Part shown: one piece after another, positions 18,989-28,717 of the stretch | Layout: each line of letters starts with the position of its first letter | Position numbering within the stretch: the stretch's first letter is position 1 | Origin: Winslowiella iniecta | GTDB taxonomy: Bacteria > Pseudomonadota > Gammaproteobacteria > Enterobacterales > Enterobacteriaceae | Direction: 5' to 3' | Assembly: GCF_001267535.1 (NCBI RefSeq) | Contig: NZ_JRXE01000024.1 | Location: forward strand, 1 to 64,000 | Length of the DNA stretch: 64,000 bases | Made by a program: the position numbers and the translations under genes | Notes under the pieces: generated by a model | The model's database searches: none | What the model saw: only the letters and a program-made list of their open reading frames with translations | Told to the model about the DNA's origin: nothing

Positions 18989-18998
18989 ACAAAGAAAA

Positions 18999-19379
18999 TC
19001 ACGCCACCTGAACCGGCACCGCTTTAGCCAGGCGTTTCATCTCATTATCACCTTCGAAATAGGCGACTTTAGGTTGCCACTCGCGGGCTTGCTCATCTGA
19101 CATTTGCACGTAAGAGCAGATAATCAGCAAATCACCGGCGCAGGCACAGCGCGCAGCCGCGCCGTTAACCGAGATGATTTTCGAACCCCGTTCGGCAGCG
19201 ATAGCGTAAGTTGAGAAACGCTGGCCGTTGTTAACGTTGTAGATATCGATCGCTTCATATTGAAGAATGCCTGAAGCATCGAGGAAATCCTGATCGATGG
19301 CGCAGGAGCCTTCATAGTGCAAATCGGCCTGGGTGACTTTTACCCGGTGCAGCTTGCCTTGCAACATGGTGCGTACCAT
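18999..19379 (-). CDS. panD: Aspartate 1-decarboxylase proenzyme
   Basis: 126 residues from ATG 19379, as in E. coli. Makes beta-alanine for pantothenate. The proenzyme cleaves itself at Gly24-Ser25 (YEGSCAID), producing the pyruvoyl cofactor on Ser25. Start is set by the [17 protein letters not shown]-terminus; a longer frame has no homology. It follows panC, but a terminator at 19407-19434 lies between, so expression is probably only partly coupled. Confidence 0.98.
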   Translation of the reverse strand: MVRTMLQGKLHRVKVTQADLHYEGSCAIDQDFLDASGILQYEAIDIYNVNNGQRFSTYAIAAERGSKIISVNGAAARCACAGDLLIICSYVQMSDEQAREWQPKVAYFEGDNEMKRLAKAVPVQVA

Positions 19380-19406
19380 AACTCTGTTACCTTTGAGCAT
19401 CTCATC

Positions 19407-19434
19407 AAAAAACGAACGACAGTATCTGTCGTTC
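19407..19434 (-). terminator. Intrinsic terminator between panC and panD
   Basis: On the minus strand GAACGACAG-ATA-CTGTCGTTC is followed by GTTTTTTG. It lies in the 67-bp gap after panC and 28 bp before panD. Confidence 0.85.
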
Positions 19435-19446
19435 ATTGCGCCTTGT

Positions 19447-20301
19447 CTACTGCGTCAGATCAACCTGCTGGTTATCAATCAGACGGGCATTACCCAGCCA
19501 TGCCGCCATCAGAATTACCGCCCGTTTACTCTCGGTATCCAGCGGTAACAGCGTCTCTGCATCGCAAATCGCCAGGCCGTCGGGGCGGAAGCCTTTTTCA
19601 TTCAGTTCGGCTTCACCAGCAGCAATCAACTCTTCCACATGGCGTTCACCATCAGACAGTTTCTGCGCGATGCTGTTCATCACCTTGCTCAGCTCGGGTG
19701 CCTGTTTGCGCTGATCGGCGGTCAGATAGCCGTTGCGTGAACTGAGTGCCAGTCCATCTTTCGCCCGTACCGTCGGCACACCAATAATATCGATATCGTA
19801 GCCCATATCGGCCACCATCTTGCGAATCAGGGCCAGCTGCTGGTAATCCTTCTCACCGAAGCAGGCGAGGTCTGGCTGCACCAGATTAAACAACTTACTG
19901 ACCACCGTCGAGACGCCACGGAAATGGCCCGGGCGGCTGGCACCTTCCAGCAGTGAAGAGAGACCCGGTACGTCAACGAAGGTCTGCGTATCCAGCCCGG
20001 CAGGATAGATATCGGCAGGGGAAGGGGAAAACACCAGGTCAACGCCACGGCGATTAAGCTTTTCGCAATCTTCCTGCAAGGTACGGGGATACCGCGCCAG
20101 ATCGTCAGCGCGCTCAAACTGCATCGGGTTGACGAAAATGCTGGCCACCACGATATCCGCACGTGCGCGTGCTTCATCAACCAGTGTCATATGACCGTCA
20201 TGTAAGTTGCCCATGGTCGGCACCAGCGCGATGCGTTTACCATCCTGACGCCAGCGACGAATTTCACGACGCAACATCGGCAGCGTTTCAATAATCAGCA
20301 C
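19447..20301 (-). CDS. panC: Pantothenate synthetase
   Basis: 284 residues (E. coli 283). Condenses pantoate and beta-alanine with [14 protein letters not shown] (HIGH-like), [16 protein letters not shown] and [10 protein letters not shown] (KMSKS-like) are intact. It lies 15 bp after panB, in one operon. Confidence 0.98.
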   Translation of the reverse strand: MLIIETLPMLRREIRRWRQDGKRIALVPTMGNLHDGHMTLVDEARARADIVVASIFVNPMQFERADDLARYPRTLQEDCEKLNRRGVDLVFSPSPADIYPAGLDTQTFVDVPGLSSLLEGASRPGHFRGVSTVVSKLFNLVQPDLACFGEKDYQQLALIRKMVADMGYDIDIIGVPTVRAKDGLALSSRNGYLTADQRKQAPELSKVMNSIAQKLSDGERHVEELIAAGEAELNEKGFRPDGLAICDAETLLPLDTESKRAVILMAAWLGNARLIDNQQVDLTQ

Positions 20302-20316
20302 AGACTCTCTCCTGGG

Positions 20317-21111
20317 TTATTGGAAACTGTGTTCTTCAGCGGGATAGCTCCCGGCCTCAACTTCGGTAATGTACTGACGGACAGCGCTACGAATATCGCC
20401 GCTGTCGGACAGGAAGTTTTTCGCGAATTTAGGGATATGTCCACCAGTAATCGCAAAAGCATCATGCATCACCAGAATCTGCCCATCAGTAACATTGCCC
20501 GCGCCGATACCAATCACCGGAATGCTTAGTGCCTCGGTCACGCGTTTAGCCAGCGCCACCGGCACACACTCCAGCACCAGCAGTTGTGCGCCTGCGGCTT
20601 CTAATGCCAGCGCATCGTCCAGCAGACGATCGGCATCCGCCGCTTCGCGCCCCTGAATTTTGTAGCCGCCAAAAATATTGACCGACTGCGGCGTTAACCC
20701 CAGATGTCCACATACCGGTACCGCGCGTTCGGTCAGCTGTTTTACCGTCTCAGCCAGCCATTTACCGCCTTCCAGTTTGACCATATTCGCACCGGCGCGC
20801 ATCAGCTGTGCGGCGTTGTCAAAAGTCTGCTGCGGCGTGGCATAGCTCATAAACGGCAGGTCGGACAGCAGCAGCACATTGGGCGCGCCACGACGTACCG
20901 CCTGAGTGTGATAAACGATATCGGCGACAGTCACCGGCAGCGTGGAATCATGGCCCTGTACGGTCATTCCCAGCGAATCACCCACCAGCAGCACCTGAAT
21001 GCCTTCGTCGGCAAACAGTTTGGCAAAGCTGTAGTCATAAGCGGTAATTGAAGCGAATTTGCGGCCTGCCTGTTTCCACTGGCGCAATTGAGAAATACTG
21101 GTCGGTTTCAT
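20317..21111 (-). CDS. panB: 3-methyl-2-oxobutanoate hydroxymethyltransferase
   Basis: 264 residues, as in E. coli. Adds a one-carbon unit from methylene-tetrahydrofolate to ketoisovalerate, the first committed step of pantothenate synthesis. The metal/substrate motifs [26 protein letters not shown] and [12 protein letters not shown] are present. First gene of panBC, with GAGAGG before the ATG. In E. coli a fimbrial cluster lies between panB and folK; here they are 120 bp apart. Confidence 0.98.
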   Translation of the reverse strand: MKPTSISQLRQWKQAGRKFASITAYDYSFAKLFADEGIQVLLVGDSLGMTVQGHDSTLPVTVADIVYHTQAVRRGAPNVLLLSDLPFMSYATPQQTFDNAAQLMRAGANMVKLEGGKWLAETVKQLTERAVPVCGHLGLTPQSVNIFGGYKIQGREAADADRLLDDALALEAAGAQLLVLECVPVALAKRVTEALSIPVIGIGAGNVTDGQILVMHDAFAITGGHIPKFAKNFLSDSGDIRSAVRQYITEVEAGSYPAEEHSFQ

Positions 21112-21230
21112 AACGGCCTCTCAGGAGGAAATTTCTGATGGCCGAAGTGTAATAGATCGCGAATCGCAGAGGAACGTTTATCAGGCTAACGGAGCGGCGA
21201 GGCGGAGGATTTTTATACTGACCCTAAGGG

Positions 21231-21710
21231 CTACCAGCGTTGAATATCGCGACTGTCGAGCTGTGACAGCCTTTCTGCGACAGATTCGCCGTCAGGAAAG
21301 TGCAGTCCGGCAGCGATTTCCGCCAGCGGTAGCAGCATAAAGGCGCGGTTTTTCATATCATAATGCGGCACGATTAAGCGCTCGCTGTTAATCGTCAACT
21401 CGCCAAACAGCAGAATATCGAGATCCAGCGTTCGTGGCCCCCAGCGCTCTGCTTTGCGTACCCGACCCTGTTCCCGTTCGATACGCTGGGTATGATCCAG
21501 CAGCGTTTCGGGTGGCAGGGTGGTCTCAAGGGCAATCACCGCATTGAGATAGTCGGGCTGATCGGCAGGGCCGTAAGGTGGGGTGCGATACAGCGAAGAG
21601 ATGGCAATCAGCTGACTGTCAGGGATTGCGGCCAGTGCATCAAGTGCATTTTGCACCTGATGCAACGGGTCGGCCAGATTGCTGCCTAACGCAATATAGA
21701 CGCGGGTCAT
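21231..21710 (-). CDS. folK: Hydroxymethyldihydropterin pyrophosphokinase
   Basis: 159 residues, as in E. coli. Transfers pyrophosphate from ATP to 6-hydroxymethyl-dihydropterin for folate. Signatures: ALGSNLADP at the start and [15 protein letters not shown], whose two Asp bind Mg2+. The ATG overlaps the pcnB stop by 4 bp (ATGA), so it is translationally coupled to pcnB. Confidence 0.97.
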   Translation of the reverse strand: MTRVYIALGSNLADPLHQVQNALDALAAIPDSQLIAISSLYRTPPYGPADQPDYLNAVIALETTLPPETLLDHTQRIEREQGRVRKAERWGPRTLDLDILLFGELTINSERLIVPHYDMKNRAFMLLPLAEIAAGLHFPDGESVAERLSQLDSRDIQRW

Positions 21711-23128
21711 GCGTTGCTGTTGCCGTCACGACGTGGTGCAGCACCCGGCGTGCGTTTGCGCGGGCGACGGGTACGACGGCGTGGCACCGGATCGTCACCC
21801 AGCGTATTCAGCATGGTTTTTTGCTGCGGTGGTGCGGCAACCTGGAACTCGCTCCACCAGGTGGTGAGACGTTGCAGTTCGTGGTTATTTTCCACTTCAG
21901 CACGCAGCGCCAGCAGGTCATACGCGGCGCGGAATTTCGGATGTTCCATCAGCTTCCACGCGCGTTTGCCGTGGCGGCGTGACAGACGCAGCTGCAATTG
22001 CCAGATATCACGAATCAGGGTGGTGATGCGTTTTGGAATCGCCAGCGCACGGCAGGCTTCGTCGAGCACATCATTCATTGCCAGCGCAAAGGCGTCGTAG
22101 TAGGCCAGACCGCTTTCCTGCGCGATTTTTTGCGCCGCTTCCAGCTGTGGATACCAGAACATCGCAGCAAACAGGAACGCCGGATTGACGCGCATCTGGT
22201 TGTGAATGCGGTTATCGGTATTTTTCAGTACCTGAATCACCATCCGCTCCATGGCGCTGTCACCTTGTTCGGTGAAGTAGCGGGTGATCAGCGGGAACAG
22301 TGGCTGGAACAGCTGATATTCACGCAGTTGCAGATAAGTACTGTAGCCGTAACCGGCCTGCAACAGCTTCAATGTCTCTTCAAACAGGCGTGCTGGCGGA
22401 ATGTCCTGCAACAGCGTCGCAAGGCGTGGAATGGGCTCGGCGGTCTCGGCGGCCACGCTCATATCCAGCTTGGCGGAGAAACGCACCACGCGCAGCATAC
22501 GCACCGGATCTTCGCGATAACGCGTTTCCGGGTCGCCAATCAGGCGAATAATTCCCTGTTGCAGATCGTTCAGACCGCCAACATAGTCACGGACGGTGAA
22601 ATCCGCCACGCTGTAGTACAGGCTGTTGATGGTCAGATCGCGGCGCTGGGCGTCATCTTCAATCGAACCAAAAATATTGTCGCGCAGCAGCATGCCGTTC
22701 TGGCCGCGCTGGGAGTTGTTGCGATCATCCTGCTGCTCTTCCGCCAGATGGTGGCCACGGAAAGTCGCGACTTCAATCACTTCCGGGCCAAACATCACGT
22801 GAGCCAGACGGAAGCGGCGACCCACCAGACGGCAGTTGCGGAACAGTTTACGCATCTGCTCCGGGGTGGCGTTGGTGGTCACATCGAAATCTTTCGGCTT
22901 TTTACCCAGCAGCAAATCGCGCACGCCGCCACCTACCAGGTAGGCTTCATAACCGGCTTTATTCAGGCGATAGAGTACTTTGAGGGCATTTTCGCTAATG
23001 TCTTTTCGCGAGATATTATGGCGGTCGCGAGGGATAATCGTCATATGACGGACTTCCTCGACCACAGTTGGCGCCTCATCTTCGCGATTCAGGACTTTTC
23101 TGCAAAAATTAGCAACTCGGGTAAAAAT
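21707..23128 (-). CDS. pcnB: Poly(A) polymerase I, initiated at AUU
   Basis: 473 residues if started at ATT 23128. Translation from there gives (M)[15 protein letters not shown], matching the E. coli N-terminus, and GAGGTG lies 4 nt upstream. E. coli pcnB is known to use an inefficient AUU start, which limits this growth-inhibitory enzyme; no ATG or GTG in frame gives the conserved N-terminus. It adds poly(A) tails to RNA and promotes decay. Seen: nucleotidyltransferase motif [43 protein letters not shown], and a basic C-terminal tail ([10 protein letters not shown]). In-frame internal starts (GTG 23065, ATG 23044) would remove 21-28 conserved residues. Confidence 0.95.
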   Translation of the reverse strand: MFTRVANFCRKVLNREDEAPTVVEEVRHMTIIPRDRHNISRKDISENALKVLYRLNKAGYEAYLVGGGVRDLLLGKKPKDFDVTTNATPEQMRKLFRNCRLVGRRFRLAHVMFGPEVIEVATFRGHHLAEEQQDDRNNSQRGQNGMLLRDNIFGSIEDDAQRRDLTINSLYYSVADFTVRDYVGGLNDLQQGIIRLIGDPETRYREDPVRMLRVVRFSAKLDMSVAAETAEPIPRLATLLQDIPPARLFEETLKLLQAGYGYSTYLQLREYQLFQPLFPLITRYFTEQGDSAMERMVIQVLKNTDNRIHNQMRVNPAFLFAAMFWYPQLEAAQKIAQESGLAYYDAFALAMNDVLDEACRALAIPKRITTLIRDIWQLQLRLSRRHGKRAWKLMEHPKFRAAYDLLALRAEVENNHELQRLTTWWSEFQVAAPPQQKTMLNTLGDDPVPRRRTRRPRKRTPGAAPRRDGNSNA

Positions 23129-23186
23129 GGGACACCTCGATAGTGACTAAGAAACTTGGGTGGTAAAAACAGCGGCTAATCATAGC

Positions 23187-24095
23187 TTAGTGAGAACCAT
23201 TTGAGAATGCTGAAGTCATTCCAATGCTTCCCGCTGCGTCCTGGCGTGGGATTTTTGTGAGATCCCACTGCTGAATTGCCTGTTTTAACAGCGCATCCAG
23301 TGAATCATCCTGCCAGCCAGTCGGCTCTGGCTGACCAAGAAACCGTAAAGCACGCACCAGCACCGGTCGCGGATCGCCTTCCGGTAACGCGGGGGCATGA
23401 TTCTGTTTTGATAATTTATTGCCATCGGTATTGAGTACCAGCGGCAAATGCAGGTAGCCCGGCACCGACCAGCCAAACTGCTGATACAGTGCAATCTGGC
23501 GCACCGTCGGTTCAATTAAATCGGCACCGCGCACAATTTCGCTGATGCCCTGAAAATGGTCGTCGACCACTACTGCCAGGTTATAGGCGAACAGGCCATC
23601 ACGGCGATGAATGATAAAATCTTCCGTCGCCAGCGCGCGATCGGCAATGATATTGCCACGCAAGCCATCATAAAACTCGGTTACCGGTGCATGCTGACGT
23701 AAACGCAGGGCGGCATTTTCTGCACTCAGTTGCCGGTCGCGACAATGGCCGTCGTAATGCCCACCGCTTTGCTGAATGCGGCGACGAGTGCAGCGACACC
23801 AGTAACTTTGCTGATGCTGACGTAACCAGCTGAGCGCGGCGCGATAGGCATCGTGGCGCTGTGACTGCCATAGTACCTCGCCGTCCCAGTGCAGGCCGTA
23901 ATGTTCCAACTGACGTAAAATGTGTTGTGCCGCGCCGGGAATTTCACGTGGCGGATCGATATCTTCGATGCGCACTCGCCATTGACCTTGCTGCGCACGC
24001 GCCTGCAAATAACTGCCAAGGGCAGCAATCAGTGAGCCGAAGTGTAATTCACCGGAAGGAGAGGGGGCAAAGCGCCCGATATAGGATGATGGCAT
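23187..24095 (-). CDS. gluQ: Glutamyl-Q tRNA(Asp) synthetase
   Basis: 302 residues from ATG 24095 (E. coli 308). A truncated GluRS paralogue without an anticodon-binding domain; it attaches glutamate to queuosine in tRNA(Asp). [16 protein letters not shown] holds the HIGH-like motif, and KLSKQNHAP the KMSKS-like one. The zinc site is CRC...HYDGHC. The frame is open to 24131, but the conserved part begins at [15 protein letters not shown]. It follows dksA, as in E. coli. Confidence 0.95.
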   Translation of the reverse strand: MPSSYIGRFAPSPSGELHFGSLIAALGSYLQARAQQGQWRVRIEDIDPPREIPGAAQHILRQLEHYGLHWDGEVLWQSQRHDAYRAALSWLRQHQQSYWCRCTRRRIQQSGGHYDGHCRDRQLSAENAALRLRQHAPVTEFYDGLRGNIIADRALATEDFIIHRRDGLFAYNLAVVVDDHFQGISEIVRGADLIEPTVRQIALYQQFGWSVPGYLHLPLVLNTDGNKLSKQNHAPALPEGDPRPVLVRALRFLGQPEPTGWQDDSLDALLKQAIQQWDLTKIPRQDAAGSIGMTSAFSNGSH

Positions 24096-24168
24096 GATAG
24101 TCAAATACGGTGAGCAGTGAAGCGGGAGCATTAATTTGTCCCTGCTTCACTGCAACATCCGCGCGCCG

Positions 24169-24624
24169 TTAACCGGCCATTTGTTTCTCGCGAATTTCCG
24201 CCAGCGTTTTGCAGTCAATGCAAAGATCGGCAGTCGGACGCGCTTCAAGGCGACGGATACCAATTTCAACGCCACATGAATCACAGTAGCCGAAATCGTC
24301 GTCTTCAACCTTTTTCAGCGTCTTCTCGATCTTTTTGATCAGCTTACGCTCACGGTCGCGGTTACGCAGTTCAAGACTGAACTCTTCTTCCTGAGCGGCA
24401 CGATCAACCGGATCCGGGAAGTTAGCAGCTTCGTCCTGCATATGAGTTACCGTACGGTCTACTTCATCCCTGAGTTGATTGCGCCACGCTTCAAGAATCT
24501 TCTTGAAGTGCTCCAGCTGGGCTTCGTTCATATACTCTTCGCCCGGCTTCTCCTGATATGGCTCCACCCCAGCGATGGCGAGAATACTCAGGGACGATGT
24601 TTTACGGTTTTGCCCTTCTTGCAT
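24169..24624 (-). CDS. dksA: RNA polymerase-binding transcription factor DksA
   Basis: 151 residues from ATG 24624, almost identical to E. coli. Enters the secondary channel of RNA polymerase and works with ppGpp at stringent promoters. The coiled-coil tip [10 protein letters not shown] (Asp71, Asp74) and the zinc finger CDSCGVEIG...CIDC are intact. AGGAG lies 9 nt upstream. It is followed by gluQ. Confidence 0.98.
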   Translation of the reverse strand: MQEGQNRKTSSLSILAIAGVEPYQEKPGEEYMNEAQLEHFKKILEAWRNQLRDEVDRTVTHMQDEAANFPDPVDRAAQEEEFSLELRNRDRERKLIKKIEKTLKKVEDDDFGYCDSCGVEIGIRRLEARPTADLCIDCKTLAEIREKQMAG

Positions 24625-24805
24625 GTTGTTTCTCCTGGATAACACGCACTATCGATCCCCAACGGGGAAAAAAACAGGCCGCTATAAATAACAGAAGCGA
24701 TTAAGGTTGGCAATTATTCCTGAACAAGTCTTGACAAGCCTGTGAGTAAAAGCGTATTTAGCACACCGCTAGCAACTATCCTATCACAGCAAATTGCACG
24801 AAATA

Positions 24806-25510
24806 TTACAACTTCACTTCGAGCGACTTTTGCAGACTTAATCCGTCAGGTGAGAACTGCGCCTTATAACAGAGGATCTCTGTTCCGCTCTGTTGTGCCT
24901 GTGCCAGTAGTTCCGCATACTGCGCATCAATATGACGCGCCGGGGAAACGTCCTCAATCCCCGAGTGCAGAACGGCAAAAAACAGAACCGCACGCTCGCC
25001 ATTTTCGGCGATTTTAGCCAGCTCGCGCAGGTGCTTCTGACCACGAACGGTTACCGCATCCGGAAAATACCCTTTACCTCTTTCTAAGAGTGTCACGGAT
25101 TTCACTTCAATATAGCAGTTTCGGCGATTATCTGCCTGTAATAGAAAATCTATTCGGCTCCGTTCTGCGCCATATTTTACCTCTGCCTGTAACGATGTGT
25201 AGCCAGTCAGCGAGGTGATGATATCTGCCTGTATCGCTTCGCGCACCAACTGGTTAGCCCGCAGGGTGTTGACGCAAATCCAGTGGCCCTGCTGAGTCTG
25301 CGTTAGCTCCCAGCTGTGCGGGTATTTGCGCGTCAGGCTGTCCGAGGTGGAATACCACACGGTATCGCCCGGTGTGGCACAGCCGGTCATCGCGCCGGTA
25401 TTCGCACAGTGAATGGTCAGGGTTTCGCCTTGCGGCGTGATGACATCGGCTAAAAAACGTTTATAGCGTTTAATCAGACGTGCGGGTTGCAGCGCCGGGA
25501 AATATTCCAT
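24806..25510 (-). CDS. sfsA: Sugar fermentation stimulation protein SfsA
   Basis: 234 residues, same as E. coli. The N-terminal OB-fold-like part ([20 protein letters not shown]) precedes a nuclease-like domain ([40 protein letters not shown]). It was described as a factor stimulating maltose gene expression; its biochemical role is unclear. It is 12 bp downstream of thpR, probably the same operon. Confidence 0.96.
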   Translation of the reverse strand: MEYFPALQPARLIKRYKRFLADVITPQGETLTIHCANTGAMTGCATPGDTVWYSTSDSLTRKYPHSWELTQTQQGHWICVNTLRANQLVREAIQADIITSLTGYTSLQAEVKYGAERSRIDFLLQADNRRNCYIEVKSVTLLERGKGYFPDAVTVRGQKHLRELAKIAENGERAVLFFAVLHSGIEDVSPARHIDAQYAELLAQAQQSGTEILCYKAQFSPDGLSLQKSLEVKL

Positions 25511-25522
25511 GGGTAATCCTGT

Positions 25523-26050
25523 TCAGGCGGTCAGCGGCCAGCTTTCCACGATGTTGTAGCGGGTACGGCCCTGGCTAAAGGTCGACTGCCATAAAGCAAA
25601 CTCTGTGACGTCAAACTGCCAGTGAAAATTGCGCGGCGGCATCGCCACCGGGCGGGTGGCATTACGCAACAGGCTGATATGGGGATGAAACGGCTGCGGA
25701 CTCTGGTAACAACCGCTGCGTGCCGCCTGTGAGCGCAGCAGTTCTGCCAGTTGCACCAGACCGCGTGGCGACTGACGCGGGCCGAGCCACACCACGCCGG
25801 GACGCGGCCAGTGTCCGGCATCATCGATTTGCAGGGTAAACGGCGGCTGACGAATACGCCCGGCCAGGCGGCTGATGGCCGTGGCCTTTTCCGCGCTGAT
25901 TTCGCCAAGAAATGCCAGCGTCAGGTGCAGGTTAGCAGCGGCCAGCGGACGGCCAGCCTCAGCGTTAAACGCCGTGGCGCGCCAGGCAATAATTTCCTGT
26001 TGTATCGTCGGCGGCAAACCGATGCCGAAGAATAAACGGCGCGTGGACAT
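25523..26050 (-). CDS. thpR: RNA 2',3'-cyclic phosphodiesterase (LigT)
   Basis: 175 residues (E. coli 176). 2H-phosphoesterase with the two HxTx-type motifs HLTLAFLG and HPHISLLR. It hydrolyses 2',3'-cyclic phosphate ends and joins 2'-5' RNA in vitro. Divergent from hrpB with about 115 bp between, upstream of sfsA. Confidence 0.95.
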   Translation of the reverse strand: MSTRRLFFGIGLPPTIQQEIIAWRATAFNAEAGRPLAAANLHLTLAFLGEISAEKATAISRLAGRIRQPPFTLQIDDAGHWPRPGVVWLGPRQSPRGLVQLAELLRSQAARSGCYQSPQPFHPHISLLRNATRPVAMPPRNFHWQFDVTEFALWQSTFSQGRTRYNIVESWPLTA

Positions 26051-26164
26051 GGCACCTCCGGTAATGAATGCGGTTGAATGCTACAATGCCTGCCATTATA
26101 TACCCGTCATCCCTCAGGCTGCATTTGTGTTGGCTATAAGTCCACGTTGTTACGGAGTTTTTTT

Positions 26165-28609
26165 GTGAGTTTATTACCGGTCAGTGCGGTGCTGCCGCAG
26201 CTGTTAGCCGCCCTGGAGCAGGCACCTCAGGTATTACTGGTCGCCCCTACCGGCGCGGGTAAGTCCACCTGGCTACCGCTGCAAATTTTGCAGCAGGCGG
26301 ATTTCACCGGTCGTATTCTGTTACTCGAACCGCGACGACTGGCGGCACGCAACGTGGCACAGCGGCTGGCTGAACAGCTGAATCAACAGCCGGGTGAAAC
26401 CGTCGGTTACCGTATGCGTGCGGAAACGCGGGTCGGGCCGGAGACGCGGCTGGAAGTGGTGACCGAAGGGATCCTCAGCCGCATGCTGCAACAGGATCCG
26501 ATGCTGGAAGGCGTCTCGCTGGTGATCCTGGATGAGTTTCACGAGCGCAGTTTGCAGGCCGATCTGGCACTGGCGCTGCTGCTCGATGTACAGCAAGGTT
26601 TACGCGACGATCTGAAAGTGTTGCTGATGTCGGCTACCCTCGATAATCAGCGGCTTAGTGCGCTGTTACCCGATGCCCCGGTAATTGTCTCTGAAGGACG
26701 CAGTTTTCCGGTTGAACGGCGCTATAGTGCGCTGGCAAGCCACCTGCGTTTTGACGAGGCGGTGGCACGTGAGGTCGCGCAGTTGCTGCGTGATGAGAGC
26801 GGATCGCTGTTGCTGTTTTTACCGGGCGTCGGTGAGATCCAGCGCATCAAAACGCTGCTGGAAGAGCGGGTAAGCCATGATATCGATCTCTGCCCGCTGT
26901 ACGGCGCTTTGCCGCTGAGTGAGCAGCAGCGCGCCATTTTGCCTGCCGCTCAGGGGCGGCGTAAAGTGGTGCTGGCGACCAATATTGCCGAAACCAGTTT
27001 AACCATTGAAGGTATCCGGCTGGTGGTGGACAGCGGGCTGGAGCGGATGGCCAGCTTTGATCTGCGCAGCGGGCTGACCCGATTACAGACGCAGCGCATC
27101 AGCCAGGCATCAATGACCCAGCGTGCCGGACGCGCAGGCCGTCTGGAGTCAGGCCTGTGTCTGCATTTGCTGGGTAAAGAGCAAGCCGAACGCGCGGTAG
27201 CGCACAGCGACGCCGAGATACTGCAAAGCGATCTGTCGGCGTTATGGCTCGATGTGCTGCAGTGGGGCTGCAATGATATCCGTCAGCTTAGCTGGCTGGA
27301 TCAGCCGCCTGAACCCGCTTTGCACGCAGCGGCGCGGTTACTGCATCAACTCGGTGCTACCGATGCGCAGGGCAGGCTGAATGAGAAAGGGCGCAAAATG
27401 GCGCAGCTCGGCAGCGATCCGCGGCTGGCGGCACTGTTAATCGATGCCGGAACGTCCGCTGAGCGGATCGCCACGGCGGCGCTGCTGGTCGCCATTCTGG
27501 AAGAGCCGCCGCGTCATGGCAGCGGCGATCTGCGCGATGGTTTCCAGCGGGTGCAGCCGCACTGGCAGCGGCGTGCCCGTCAGCTACAACACCGGCTCGG
27601 CGCACGCGACGCGGTAGCGGACGTCGAATGCCTTGCGCCATTACTGATGGCGGCCTTTCCCGATCGTCTGGCACGACGTCGCGGCCAGCAGGGGCGCTAT
27701 CAGCTGGCGAACGGCACCGGCGCACAGCTGGATGACGATCACGCGCTGACCCGCTACGAATGGCTGATTGCTCCGCTGCTGTTACAGGGCAACATGCAGG
27801 CGGATGCCCGTATCCTGCACGCATTACCGGTGGAGATTGAATCGCTGATTCGCCAGTGTCCTGAACAGGTCAAGTCAGTCACTGCCGTCGAGTGGGATGA
27901 AGAGAAAGGCACGCTGCGCGCCTGGCGTCGCGAGCAGATTGGCGCTCTGGTGCTTAAAGCACAACCACAGGCCCGGCCCGAACCGGAAGAGCTGCATCCG
28001 GCAATGCTTAACTGGATTCGCGAGAAAGGTCTCAGCGTACTGAACTGGACGCCGGATGCGCAGCAGCTGCGGATGCGTTTAGCCTGTGCCGCTCAGTGGT
28101 TGCCGCAAGAGAGCTGGCCTGCCAGTGATGACCAGAGCCTGCTCGATTCACTGGAGCGCTGGCTGCTGCCGCTGATGACCGGCGTGCGTGACCTGAAAGG
28201 GTTGCGCAACATCAATCTCGTCAACGCATTATTACAATTACTGACATGGTCTGAGCGTCAGCGGCTGGATAGTGTGCTGCCAACTCATTACACTGTGCCG
28301 ACCGGAAGTCGGCTACCGTTACGCTATGATGCGGTTTTACCGCCGGTGCTGGCGGTGCGACTACAGGAGATGTTTGGTGAAGCGCAAAATCCCTGTGTTG
28401 CCGAAGGGCGAGTGCCGCTGGTGCTGGAGCTGTTATCCCCCGCTCAGCGTCCACTGCAAATCACCCGTGATTTAGCGGCATTCTGGCGCGGCGCGTATCC
28501 GCAGGTGCAAAAAGAGATGAAAGGGCGCTACCCGAAACATCTGTGGCCGGACGATCCAGCCAATACGTTACCCACGCGGCGCGTCAAAAAGTTTTCCCCG
28601 CCGTCCTGA
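26165..28609 (+). CDS. hrpB: ATP-dependent helicase HrpB
   Basis: 814 residues from GTG 26165 (E. coli 809). The start is set by the SLLPVSAVLPQLL N-terminus and ACGGAG 7 nt upstream. DExH/DEAH-type helicase: Walker A APTGAGKST, DEFHERS, SAT motif, and QRAGRAGR (motif VI), followed by the HA2/OB region and an HrpB-specific C-terminal domain ending in MKGRYPKHLWPDDP. Cellular role unclear. Divergent from thpR. Confidence 0.97.
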   Translation: MSLLPVSAVLPQLLAALEQAPQVLLVAPTGAGKSTWLPLQILQQADFTGRILLLEPRRLAARNVAQRLAEQLNQQPGETVGYRMRAETRVGPETRLEVVTEGILSRMLQQDPMLEGVSLVILDEFHERSLQADLALALLLDVQQGLRDDLKVLLMSATLDNQRLSALLPDAPVIVSEGRSFPVERRYSALASHLRFDEAVAREVAQLLRDESGSLLLFLPGVGEIQRIKTLLEERVSHDIDLCPLYGALPLSEQQRAILPAAQGRRKVVLATNIAETSLTIEGIRLVVDSGLERMASFDLRSGLTRLQTQRISQASMTQRAGRAGRLESGLCLHLLGKEQAERAVAHSDAEILQSDLSALWLDVLQWGCNDIRQLSWLDQPPEPALHAAARLLHQLGATDAQGRLNEKGRKMAQLGSDPRLAALLIDAGTSAERIATAALLVAILEEPPRHGSGDLRDGFQRVQPHWQRRARQLQHRLGARDAVADVECLAPLLMAAFPDRLARRRGQQGRYQLANGTGAQLDDDHALTRYEWLIAPLLLQGNMQADARILHALPVEIESLIRQCPEQVKSVTAVEWDEEKGTLRAWRREQIGALVLKAQPQARPEPEELHPAMLNWIREKGLSVLNWTPDAQQLRMRLACAAQWLPQESWPASDDQSLLDSLERWLLPLMTGVRDLKGLRNINLVNALLQLLTWSERQRLDSVLPTHYTVPTGSRLPLRYDAVLPPVLAVRLQEMFGEAQNPCVAEGRVPLVLELLSPAQRPLQITRDLAAFWRGAYPQVQKEMKGRYPKHLWPDDPANTLPTRRVKKFSPPS

Positions 28610-28717
28610 GCGGTTGTTTTTAGAGTATGCATTTCGGAAGGTTCCACTTTCCCGGAATACAGAGTAAGAACAGAGTAGTCGGCCTTGCCGACGGCAATCC
28701 CTGGAGAAATGAAACGA

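Noticed and set aside
21998-23143. 381-codon open frame opposite pcnB
   Set aside because: Shadow frame of a conserved gene; composition unlike a real protein and no ribosome site.
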